6,012 bases of DNA from Opitutaceae bacterium. Its GTDB lineage: Bacteria; Verrucomicrobiota; Verrucomicrobiae; Opitutales; Opitutaceae. Of this stretch, positions 1 to 5,486 are shown one piece after another. The stretch is taken from the NCBI GenBank assembly GCA_031266495.1, contig JAISAX010000445.1, positions 1-6,012 of the forward strand. Direction: 5' to 3'. Below the pieces are notes generated by a model, which searched no databases, was not told the origin of the DNA, and worked only from the letters and a program-made list of their open reading frames with translations. The stretch's first letter is position 1. The number at the start of each line of letters is the position of its first letter. The position numbers and the translations under genes were made by a program.

Positions 1-303
1 TCGATTGCAGATGGGGTGAGCTTGCTTTTTTCTTTTTGCCCGCGCCACTTCGGCGTGCCACAGGCGCACGGCCATGAGCCGCGCAAGAATGTAGGCGGCA
101 TGGCGTCCGTCGCACCAGCCTGGCAGGTGGTGCTGCGCGAAGCCGCCGTGGTCGCGGTGAGTGGCGTCCTGACATTGCGAATCCAGTACGCGGGGCAACC
201 AGCGCGCCCATTCGGCGGCAACACAGGCGCGTTCCGATGCGGCTGCGCGGGAGGTTGTCGCGTCGCACGAGGGGGGGGGGGAGGGGCGGGGGGGGGAATC
301 CAT
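1..303 (-). CDS. 5' part of an unrecognised protein gene, runs off the left edge
   Basis: An uninterrupted frame starts at the ATG at 303-301 and is still open at base 1, giving 101 codons. The start lies 14 bp beyond the pseudopilin stop, which suggests co-transcription; only a weak GAAG precedes it. Residues 3-12 are mostly Pro and Ser, encoded by two C-runs on this strand. The body then reads like ordinary protein: a helix-like stretch around residues 34-43 (EWARWLPRVLDSQ), then DHGGF, PGWCDGRHAAY and a second helix-like stretch (ILARLMAVRLW). A helix, a loop with HGGF and another helix is reminiscent of alpha/alpha-toroid (six-hairpin) sugar-active enzymes, but that is a weak analogy and not an identification. 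There is no signal peptide. All three minus-strand frames are open here, so the choice rests on start position, spacing and plausible composition. The Lys-rich residues near 88-93 could be the beginning of a divergent or degraded segment. Confidence 0.55.
   Translation of the reverse strand, partial: MDSPPRPSPPPSCDATTSRAAASERACVAAEWARWLPRVLDSQCQDATHRDHGGFAQHHLPGWCDGRHAAYILARLMAVRLWHAEVARAKRKKQAHPICNR
271..296. repeat. Two poly-G runs (G11 and G9) within the start of the leftmost gene
   Basis: On the plus strand there are 11 G at 271-281, an A, GGGG, a C, and 9 G at 288-296. Read on the minus strand they are C-runs encoding Pro-rich residues 3-11 of the gene starting at 303. Such runs are prone to slippage and would shift the frame a few codons after the start. 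Confidence 0.9.
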
Positions 304-317
304 TGCTTCGGGATTTT

Positions 318-1055
318 TTACAGGCCCTTCCACATGTTGGGAAGGGTGTTGCTGTTGCCGTCGCCAGTGTAGGTTTCCTGGGGCGCAAGCAGGCGGACGT
401 GCGCGTCGAAAAAGGCGTAGTTGGATTTTTTGTTGTGACTGAGGCGGACCGCTCCGGGGACGAGCGGACCGGCGGGAATGGCGTCGCCATCAATCGGGGC
501 GCTGCTGAACGGCGGCGCGAGTCCCCAGTTGGTATCGCGAGCGTAAGAGGTGCCGTTGTTGATGCCCAGTCGCTCGCCAATCATGATGAAGCGCGTGGGG
601 TTGGGAATGGCGGTGACCGGAACGGATTGCGTCTGTGTCGGCGGGATCAGGTTTCCCGAATAACCGATGGCGTTCCAGCCGTAACTCGCGCCGATGTTGT
701 CGTCCGTATTCGCCGCCTTGAATTTTGGGGCGCGAGGGCAACCGATGCTGTTTCCTATCCCGGAAGAGCCGGTGCCGGTTCTGGACTGGATATACGGGGC
801 GACTTGCTTGTACCAGTGTCCTTCTCCTTTGGAGTATGTCTGGTTGGCTATCGGCAGGTTGCCGCGATTGTCCTGGGTGAACAGGAGGACCGCCGTGGCA
901 ATGGAACGCATGTTGGCGGTGCAGCGGGCGAGTTGCGCGGTTTTCCTGACGTGGGCAGCAACGGGTATGATTATCGCAGCCAGGATCCCGATAATGGTAA
1001 TGACGGCGAGCAATTCAATGAGCGTGAACGCACGCGGGGTGTACTGTGTTTTCAT
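318..1055 (-). CDS. Prepilin-type cleavage/methylation domain protein, H-X9-DG type pseudopilin
   Basis: This 245-residue protein begins with a type III (prepilin) signal: a short basic leader ending in RA, then FTLIELLAVITIIGILAAI at about residues 10-28, with the conserved Glu five residues after the cleavage point. The residue before the cut is Ala instead of the usual Gly. The prepilin peptidase should process it, leaving a hydrophobic helix anchored in the inner membrane. The rest is globular, with GYSGN, a NPTRFIMIGE segment near 160 and a C-terminal HNKKSNYAFFDAHVRLL block near 205-222. That block matches the prepilin-processing-associated H-X9-DG motif except that the Gly is Ala. Such proteins are abundant in Planctomycetes, Verrucomicrobia and Lentisphaerae. 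Family assignment is secure; the substrate or assembly served is unknown. Start chosen as the ATG 9 codons before the FTLIE motif. No clear ribosome-binding site is visible, and a 14-base C-run lies 23 bases upstream. It sits between the PEP-CTERM gene and the leftmost gene, all on one strand. Confidence 0.93.
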   Translation of the reverse strand: MKTQYTPRAFTLIELLAVITIIGILAAIIIPVAAHVRKTAQLARCTANMRSIATAVLLFTQDNRGNLPIANQTYSKGEGHWYKQVAPYIQSRTGTGSSGIGNSIGCPRAPKFKAANTDDNIGASYGWNAIGYSGNLIPPTQTQSVPVTAIPNPTRFIMIGERLGINNGTSYARDTNWGLAPPFSSAPIDGDAIPAGPLVPGAVRLSHNKKSNYAFFDAHVRLLAPQETYTGDGNSNTLPNMWKGL

Positions 1056-1078
1056 GACTGTATTCGCATGGCTGATAT

Positions 1079-1102
1079 GGGGGGGGGGGGGGAGGGGGGA
1101 GG
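1079..1102. repeat. Poly-G tract (G14, then G6 and GG) upstream of the pseudopilin gene
   Basis: The plus strand has 14 G at 1079-1092, A, 6 G at 1094-1099, A, GG. On the pseudopilin's strand this is a C-run in the leader, ending 23 bases before the ATG at 1055. A change in its length would alter promoter or leader spacing. It abuts the heptad repeat. Confidence 0.9.
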
Positions 1103-1136
1103 AATTAAGAATTAAGAATTAAGAATTCGGAATTCG
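1102..1136. repeat. Heptad tandem repeat, three GAATTAA and two GAATTCG units
   Basis: Five exact-length 7-bp units run without a gap: GAATTAA at 1102, 1109 and 1116, then GAATTCG at 1123 and 1130. The region is AT-rich compared with its surroundings and lies between the PEP-CTERM and pseudopilin genes. It has the same 7-bp period as the array at 5051-5092, but a different unit. Confidence 0.9.
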
Positions 1137-1208
1137 GAGAGGTGGATTTGGCGTCGAGGGGGAGTTGCGGAGGTTATGAGGAGCGGGAGGTTCCTGTTAT
1201 TTTCTGAT

Positions 1209-1339
1209 GTTACGCGGATCGACCGTAGGGGCGTCGCTTGCGACGCCCGCACCAGGCGGAGAGAATTGGCGTATCTCCCGTTGCGTCAGGTCCTCGCGGG
1301 CTTCGCAAGCGAAGCCCCTACAGGGAGGCTCCGCGTAAC
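1209..1339. repeat. 131-bp nested inverted-repeat element just after the PEP-CTERM gene
   Basis: The ends are perfect 10-bp inverted repeats: GTTACGCGGA at 1209-1218 against 1330-1339. Inside, the 26-bp arms 1225-1250 and 1296-1321 are inverted copies with two mismatches. Each arm is itself a 9-bp palindrome (1229-1237 with 1240-1248; 1298-1306 with 1309-1317). The two mismatches sit at mirrored positions in the arm, so both self-palindromes are preserved. The 45-bp centre has no useful coding capacity. The similar strings TTCCTGTTATTTT (1191-1203) and TTCCGTTATTTT (1340-1351) flank the element. It begins 5 bp after the PEP-CTERM stop codon and could fold in that gene's 3' RNA, acting as a terminator, an attenuator or an RNA-stability structure. 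It could also be a small non-autonomous mobile or REP-type repeat; this window cannot decide. Confidence 0.85.
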
Positions 1340-1344
1340 TTCCG

Positions 1345-3774
1345 TTATTTTTTTCGGCGCAACAGCAGCAGCGTGGTTGTCGCGCACAGGGCGGCGAGGA
1401 CGAGGGCGGTTGTCGCTGGCTCCGGGACGGCGGGGGCGGGCACCGCATGGACGGTGAGCTGCCCCATCTCGTCCAGCGCATAGGTGAAGCCGTCGTCGCC
1501 GACTATCGCGAGGTTTTGCAGGCCGGTTATCGCGGTGGAGGCGACTGACTCCCCGGCAATGGTGAAGAGGCGGAATGTGTCGCCATCCTTCATTTTGTAT
1601 CCGTTTAGTACGGACAGGTTGAGCGTCGCTCCGTTTTCAAACGCGAAGGCGCCTGTCGCCAGCGAGAGGTTGATGCGATCATAAATGTCCGCGGAGGCGA
1701 TTTCGATGTTGAGGATGGAGCCGTTCTCGAAGCGGAGTTTGTTCGTGTTGGAGAAGGTGAGCGTGCCGGCCTGGTTTTCGCCGGAAACGTCGCCGGGCGT
1801 GATGCTGCCGCCGTCGCCAATGATGACTTCGCGGTTGGCGGCGGTTCCCGCGAAAGTGGCGCCGACGTAGAGTTTGGAGTTGGCGTTGTTGAGGTTGACC
1901 GTGCCGCGTCCCGAGAGCGAGGCAAGGGTCTGCGTGGTCGCGTTGGTGTCCATTGCCAGGGAGGCGCTGTTGTCGATGCGGAGGTTGGTGGTGGAAACCA
2001 GGCGGTTGTTTCCTTGCAGATAAAGCGCGCCGCTGTTGATGACGAGCGGACCGGCGCCGGCGTCCATCGTCCCCTGCAACTGGAGTCTGCCGTTGGAGGC
2101 GACAACAAGTCCTGACTCGGCGGTGATCGTGGTGGTGTTGGCGAAGGTGTCGATGCCGCGTCCGGTCATCAGGTAGCCGGTGCCGTTGAGGTGGAGGGCG
2201 CCGTTCCGGAGTGTGTATTGATAGGCGGAGGACGCGAGCAGGCCGCTGCCAATGGTGAGCGTGTGTCCTCCCAGATCCAGTACGGGCGTGTTGTTCGGGA
2301 TGAGGAAAAACAGGGAGTTGACGGTTTTGTCGGTGGCAAGTGTGATGACGTCGCCGTTGGAGCCGCCGGTGAGCTTGACGTTGTCGTCGGTCGCGGCGCT
2401 GGCGAGGTCGGTCTGATATTCGTCCGCGGTGAGGACGCGGAAGCCGCCGTCGTGGGTGTAGGTTACCAGTCCGCCGGAGGCGCAGTAAACACTGCTGTCT
2501 ATCGAGCCAAGCCCTATGTTGCCATGTTGGGTGGCGGTTGCCCAGGGGAGGATTTTCAGGTTCGTGCTGCCGGCGGTGTCGGAGGTGCCTTTGAGGGTGG
2601 CGAGGATGTCGGCGTCGCTGGTAACGAGGAGCCGGGCATTGCCGTTGCCGATGCTGAGGGTGGTGTTGTTGGCGGATACAATGTTGAGGGTGGAGTAGGG
2701 GTCGCGCGTGAGCGAGGCGGCCTGAAGGATGGTGGCGGGTTTGCCGGCAGTGGAGATGACGCCGATGACGGAGCGTGTGCCGGACATCGTGACCGCCCCG
2801 ATGTTTTCCAGACGTTCTGTAGTGCTTGTGTTGTTACCGACGTCGTTGTGTACAAACATGCCGCCGTTGAGGTCAATGGTGGCGGCGTCGTTGATGGTGT
2901 CGGTGGACGTTGTATTGATCACGAAGCGGCTCATCATGCCACCGAGTGCCAGGTGGCTGACATTGGGGAGGGTAACCGTGTTGCCGCCTTGCACGAGGAG
3001 GGTTCCGCCGGTCAGGGTGATGGTGCCGTCGAGTGTGCTTTGTGTGTTCAGGCGGAGCGTCCCGCCGCCTGCCTTGATGATGTTGCCGTTGGTCAGGTCG
3101 GCATAAATGGCGAGGGCGTCGAGTCCGCCGGAGTTGATGGCCTTGCCTTCGTTGATGGTGATGGTGCGGGTGGCGCCGCCGAAGTTGAGGTTGATGAGCG
3201 GCGTGGTGGTGTTGCCGAGTTGAACGGTCTGGGTCACGTCGGAAGCGGTGACGCCGGTGTCGGGGTTGGCGGTGATGGCGGCGAGGTTGACGTAAATGTC
3301 GCCGTTGAGGTTCCACGTTGAAGCCGAAGTGCTGGTGCCGGTCTGGCGAAGGGTCAGATTCCGTGCGTCGGTGTACGTGAGGGTGATGCCGCCGTTGAAG
3401 TCGAGCGTTTCACCCGCAATTCCTGCATCAAGCGTGGTGGCGGCAGTCCAGCCGATCGTGCCGCTGAAGGTGTGGTCAATGGCGCCGTTGAGCCAGTTGT
3501 CGGTGGCCCAATAGGCGGCGGGGTCTGTGCCGCCGCCCGTCCATTCGGCGGGCAGGGGCGCGGTGGTAACGAGCAGGGCGAGAGCAAGGGCGAGGGCACT
3601 CAAGCCGTGCAGGCGTGTGGCGCAGCGCGACCAGGCGGCTTCATGAAGCCGCCTGAGGGAAACAGCACACAGTGCTGTTTCCCTCAGGGGAAAAACCGTT
3701 CGCGGCGTGTTCAGCGTGTTCGTGTTCGGGGTGATCGGGTCTGGATTGGCGGGCATGGCGTTGTGGTGTTTCAT
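1345..3774 (-). CDS. PEP-CTERM sorting domain protein with autotransporter-type beta repeats
   Basis: The 809-residue product is an exported surface or extracellular protein. An unusually long N-region of about 57 residues precedes a hydrophobic stretch at 58-75 (LSALALALALLVTTAPLPA), with likely signal-peptidase cleavage near residue 76. The body, about 77-780, is rich in Gly, Asn, Thr and Ser and made of short beta strands. Segments such as IIKAGGGTLRLNTQ and GTITLTGGTLLVQGG resemble the passenger-associated strand repeat, which suggests a beta-helix. There is no outer-membrane barrel at the end. Instead the last 27 residues are a PEP-CTERM signal: VPEPA, a hydrophobic helix, then LRRKK, the target of exosortase/archaeosortase-type processing. 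No enzymatic motif was recognised. The start is the ATG at 3774; an in-frame ATG at residue 7 is an alternative, and no Shine-Dalgarno sequence separates them. Residues 29-48 are encoded by two overlapping DNA palindromes. It is divergent from the LacI regulator, its likely controller. Confidence 0.93.
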   Translation of the reverse strand: MKHHNAMPANPDPITPNTNTLNTPRTVFPLRETALCAVSLRRLHEAAWSRCATRLHGLSALALALALLVTTAPLPAEWTGGGTDPAAYWATDNWLNGAIDHTFSGTIGWTAATTLDAGIAGETLDFNGGITLTYTDARNLTLRQTGTSTSASTWNLNGDIYVNLAAITANPDTGVTASDVTQTVQLGNTTTPLINLNFGGATRTITINEGKAINSGGLDALAIYADLTNGNIIKAGGGTLRLNTQSTLDGTITLTGGTLLVQGGNTVTLPNVSHLALGGMMSRFVINTTSTDTINDAATIDLNGGMFVHNDVGNNTSTTERLENIGAVTMSGTRSVIGVISTAGKPATILQAASLTRDPYSTLNIVSANNTTLSIGNGNARLLVTSDADILATLKGTSDTAGSTNLKILPWATATQHGNIGLGSIDSSVYCASGGLVTYTHDGGFRVLTADEYQTDLASAATDDNVKLTGGSNGDVITLATDKTVNSLFFLIPNNTPVLDLGGHTLTIGSGLLASSAYQYTLRNGALHLNGTGYLMTGRGIDTFANTTTITAESGLVVASNGRLQLQGTMDAGAGPLVINSGALYLQGNNRLVSTTNLRIDNSASLAMDTNATTQTLASLSGRGTVNLNNANSKLYVGATFAGTAANREVIIGDGGSITPGDVSGENQAGTLTFSNTNKLRFENGSILNIEIASADIYDRINLSLATGAFAFENGATLNLSVLNGYKMKDGDTFRLFTIAGESVASTAITGLQNLAIVGDDGFTYALDEMGQLTVHAVPAPAVPEPATTALVLAALCATTTLLLLRRKK
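3632..3688. repeat. Two overlapping perfect palindromes inside coding sequence
   Basis: Positions 3632-3655 are a 24-bp perfect palindrome centred on TCATGA (12-bp arms). Positions 3652-3668 and 3672-3688 are perfect 17-bp inverted arms around a 3-base loop (ACA). The two share the bases CCTG at 3652-3655, so as RNA they would compete for pairing. They encode residues 29-48 of the PEP-CTERM protein, just before its signal-peptide hydrophobic core. The arrangement resembles a REP-type palindromic element that has been taken into a reading frame. Confidence 0.92.
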
Positions 3775-3798
3775 TGTCAGGATGTTTGATGGGTGTCC

Positions 3799-3839
3799 GG
3801 TGCGGGTTGCTGGTGCGGGTGGTTGGTGCGGGTTGCTGG
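3799..3839. repeat. 13-bp tandem repeat, three copies, in the divergent intergenic region
   Basis: Units begin at 3799, 3812 and 3825. The first and third are identical (GGTGCGGGTTGCT); the middle one is GGTGCGGGTGGTT. The first and third copies are identical over 15 bases when the following GG is included. The array starts 25 bp upstream of the PEP-CTERM start and ends 97 bp upstream of the LacI-type start. It may be a protein-binding array or a simple slippage product. Confidence 0.85.
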
Positions 3840-3902
3840 AGTTGCGTGAAACAAAACCGGGGGGAATAAAACGGGCTGGCGTGAAGGAAACAACTTATGT
3901 TT

Positions 3903-3920
3903 TGTCGAACACGTTCAACA
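3903..3920. promoter_or_regulatory. Putative LacI-family operator
   Basis: TGTCGAACACGTTCAACA is an 18-bp imperfect palindrome in which seven of nine base pairs match (core GAAC-AC-GTTC). It ends 16 bp before the LacI-type start codon. Size, symmetry and position fit a LacI-family operator, possibly autoregulatory. A TATGTT string at 3896-3901 could be a -10 box that the operator overlaps, but no convincing -35 was found. Function is inferred. Confidence 0.4.
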
Positions 3921-3936
3921 CGTCCAACTCCCGTTC

Positions 3937-5046
3937 ATGGCGCTCCGCAAAAAAAACAAAGCACGCTCCGCTCCCGCCGCTCCCGCCGCCCCTGCCGCCG
4001 CTGCTGCTCCCGACGGCGGGACGCCGCCCGCCGGCGCGACGTTGCGCGACATCGCCGAACGGACGGGACTGGCGCTCTCGACCGTCTCGATGGCGCTGCG
4101 CCGGCACCCGCGCATCTCGAAGGCGACACACAAGCGCGTGCTCGCGGCGGCACGCAAAGCGGGTTACTGCGCGAACCCGCTCGTCACCGCGCTGATGGCA
4201 CAGGTGCGGCGGCACCGGCGGCTGCAACCCAGCGGCGAAGTGCTGGGGTTTCTCACCAGTTCGGCGAGCGAGGACAAGTGGCGGGAATATCCGTCGCTGG
4301 TTGACCATTGGGAGGGGGCGCGGCGTCGGGCGCTCGAACAAGGGTTTCAAATGGAAACATTCTGGCTGGGAACGGGCGGCGCCGACTCCGCCCGGATCAA
4401 CCGGATTTTGCGCGCCCGCAGAATCCGCGCCGTCATCATCGCGCCCGTCATGGCGAACCACAAACCGTTCCGCCTCGACTGGGACAACCTTGCCGTTGTC
4501 GCCTTGCAGTATTCGTTCCGGCAGGTCGCGGTGCATCGCGTCGCCCACCACCAGACCAATGGCATGTACCTGTGTTACCGGAAACTGCGCGAGCACGGAT
4601 ACCGGAAAATCGGACTCGCGTTGAACTGTTTCGATGACGAGCGGACGCATCATTACTGGCGCGCCGGCTGGCTCGCGGCGCGGGAGGTCTATGGCGGCGA
4701 GCCGGTGGACTTGCTGTGCGTGAGAGAGGAATTTCCTTCGCTCGGCGAGGTGCGCGACTGGCTGGAGCAAACGAAGCCGGACGCCGTCATTTCGCCCGCC
4801 GGGATGTGGTTGTCGGCAATCAGGAAAAATGGATACGCCGTGCCGGAGCGCATCGCGTACGCGAGTCTGGACGTGATGCCCGCGCAGGTCGGGCACATCG
4901 CGGGCATCTGGCAGGATAACCGGCGTATCGGCGCAAATGCGGTGGATATTTTGTCAGGCCAGCTTTTCCGCAACGAAACCGGTCTCTCCTCAACACCCGT
5001 AGCCACGTTGATAGATGGCGCCTGGCTTGATGGCCCCACCGTGTAG
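3937..5046 (+). CDS. LacI-family transcriptional regulator
   Basis: This 369-residue protein has a basic start (MALRKKNKAR) and an Ala/Pro-rich stretch at 11-33 that makes the N-terminus longer than in classical LacI. The LacI helix-turn-helix follows at about 35-80: TLRDIAERTGLALSTVSMAL, then RISKATHKRVLAAARKAGY and the hinge-like NPLVTALMAQVRR. From about residue 100 to the end it resembles the periplasmic-binding-protein-like effector domain (GEVLGFLTS, AVIIAPV, YRKIGLALN, PDAVISPAG, PERIAYASLD). This implies a dimeric DNA-binding protein that responds to a small ligand, typically a sugar; the ligand cannot be read from the sequence. The start is the ATG at 3937, with no Shine-Dalgarno sequence. 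It is divergently arranged with the PEP-CTERM/pseudopilin genes across 162 bp, which suggests it controls that set and perhaps itself. Gene and domain assignment are strong; the regulatory target is inferred. Confidence 0.95.
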   Translation: MALRKKNKARSAPAAPAAPAAAAAPDGGTPPAGATLRDIAERTGLALSTVSMALRRHPRISKATHKRVLAAARKAGYCANPLVTALMAQVRRHRRLQPSGEVLGFLTSSASEDKWREYPSLVDHWEGARRRALEQGFQMETFWLGTGGADSARINRILRARRIRAVIIAPVMANHKPFRLDWDNLAVVALQYSFRQVAVHRVAHHQTNGMYLCYRKLREHGYRKIGLALNCFDDERTHHYWRAGWLAAREVYGGEPVDLLCVREEFPSLGEVRDWLEQTKPDAVISPAGMWLSAIRKNGYAVPERIAYASLDVMPAQVGHIAGIWQDNRRIGANAVDILSGQLFRNETGLSSTPVATLIDGAWLDGPTV

Positions 5047-5050
5047 GGGG

Positions 5051-5092
5051 ATTTTCGATTCTCGATTTTCGATTCTTGATTTTCGATTGCGG
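5051..5092. repeat. Heptad tandem repeat downstream of the LacI-type gene
   Basis: Six consecutive 7-bp units: ATTTTCG (5051), ATTCTCG (5058), ATTTTCG (5065), ATTCTTG (5072), ATTTTCG (5079) and a degenerate ATTGCGG (5086). The array starts 5 bp after the LacI-type stop codon. Read on the minus strand it makes spurious peptides of the NQESKIENRKS type, a common annotation artefact in genomes with such repeats. Confidence 0.9.
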
Positions 5093-5372
5093 GGAGCCGC
5101 CGCTCTGTTCGCGAAGGTTTTTTTCGTCGCTTCATTTTTTTTGGCTTGTATCATTCCGTGCGCTCGCATTTACTGCCAGCCGTTAGTTAACCATTTATCC
5201 GCCAACACCGCACCAAATCACACCATCAACATAATCCATTTCGCGTAGCTTCGGCTGCTGTTCGATTCGAAACCTTGGAAATTTCGAGACATGAAAGCCG
5301 CGCTGGAAATGCGCCTCAAACTGGGGCGCGTCGAAAGCGTTTTTCATGTGGGCTATCCAAGGTGCCTGAATC
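5093..5372. other. Intergenic region without a supported gene
   Basis: This stretch between the LacI-type and glf genes is more AT-rich than the coding DNA at its left end, with T-runs at 5119-5125 and 5133-5140. No convincing rho-independent terminator was found after the LacI-type gene. A 42-codon plus-strand frame (5291-5419, starting MKAALEMRLKLGRVES) and a 67-codon minus-strand frame (5398-5195) overlap each other. Neither has a recognisable domain or ribosome-binding site, and neither is called as a gene. The mixed composition suggests it could be a gene remnant or a dispersed repeat. Confidence 0.5.
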
Positions 5373-5394
5373 GGGACGCAAGTAGATGCGTCCC
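5373..5394. repeat. Perfect 8-bp inverted repeat with a 6-base loop
   Basis: GGGACGCA (5373-5380) and TGCGTCCC (5387-5394) are perfect complements around AGTAGA. It is followed by TCATTTGTATATA, with a TATATA string at 5402-5407 that could be a -10 box for glf. It may be a weak terminator for upstream transcription or an operator for glf; the T-run is too short for a confident terminator call. Confidence 0.5.
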
Positions 5395-5446
5395 TCATTT
5401 GTATATACAGCGCACCTAGGGAAACCCACAGGAAAACTTTTCCGAC

Positions 5447-5486
5447 AACGGCAAAGGCACACGCGAGTCATCCAGTCTTTGCCGTT
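5447..5486 (+). promoter_or_regulatory. Hairpin ending exactly at the glf start codon
   Basis: AACGGCAAAG (5447-5456) pairs perfectly with CTTTGCCGTT (5477-5486). The next two positions add a G-U pair and a C-G pair, giving a 12-bp stem and a 16-base loop. The ATG of glf follows directly at 5487. In RNA this would hide the ribosome-docking zone, suggesting translational control or a leader structure. The structure is visible in sequence; its role is inferred. Confidence 0.55.

Noticed and set aside
237..1115. A 292-codon open frame on the plus strand
   Set aside because: It is antisense to the pseudopilin gene and starts by translating the poly-G tract as Gly. The minus strand carries the unmistakable FTLIELL prepilin motif.
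1209..1339. A CRISPR array or an attachment site
   Set aside because: There are only two inverted copies, not regularly spaced direct repeats, and no integrase or cas gene is present. A nested inverted-repeat element explains it better.
2191..3321. A 376-codon open frame on the plus strand
   Set aside because: It lies entirely antisense to the PEP-CTERM gene, and its Gly/Val/Asp-rich product has no domain. The minus-strand gene has a signal peptide and sorting tail, so this is a GC-driven shadow.
3895..4896. A 333-codon open frame on the minus strand
   Set aside because: It is antisense to the LacI-type regulator, whose helix-turn-helix and effector domain are clear. The Arg/His-rich product is typical of a shadow frame.
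5093..5150. A rho-independent terminator after the LacI-type gene
   Set aside because: T-runs at 5119 and 5133 are present, but no stable GC-rich stem directly precedes them.
5015..5248. A 77-codon plus-strand frame over the LacI-type stop and the heptad array
   Set aside because: It translates the tandem repeat (FDSRFSILDFRL), overlaps the end of the regulator in another frame and shows no domain.
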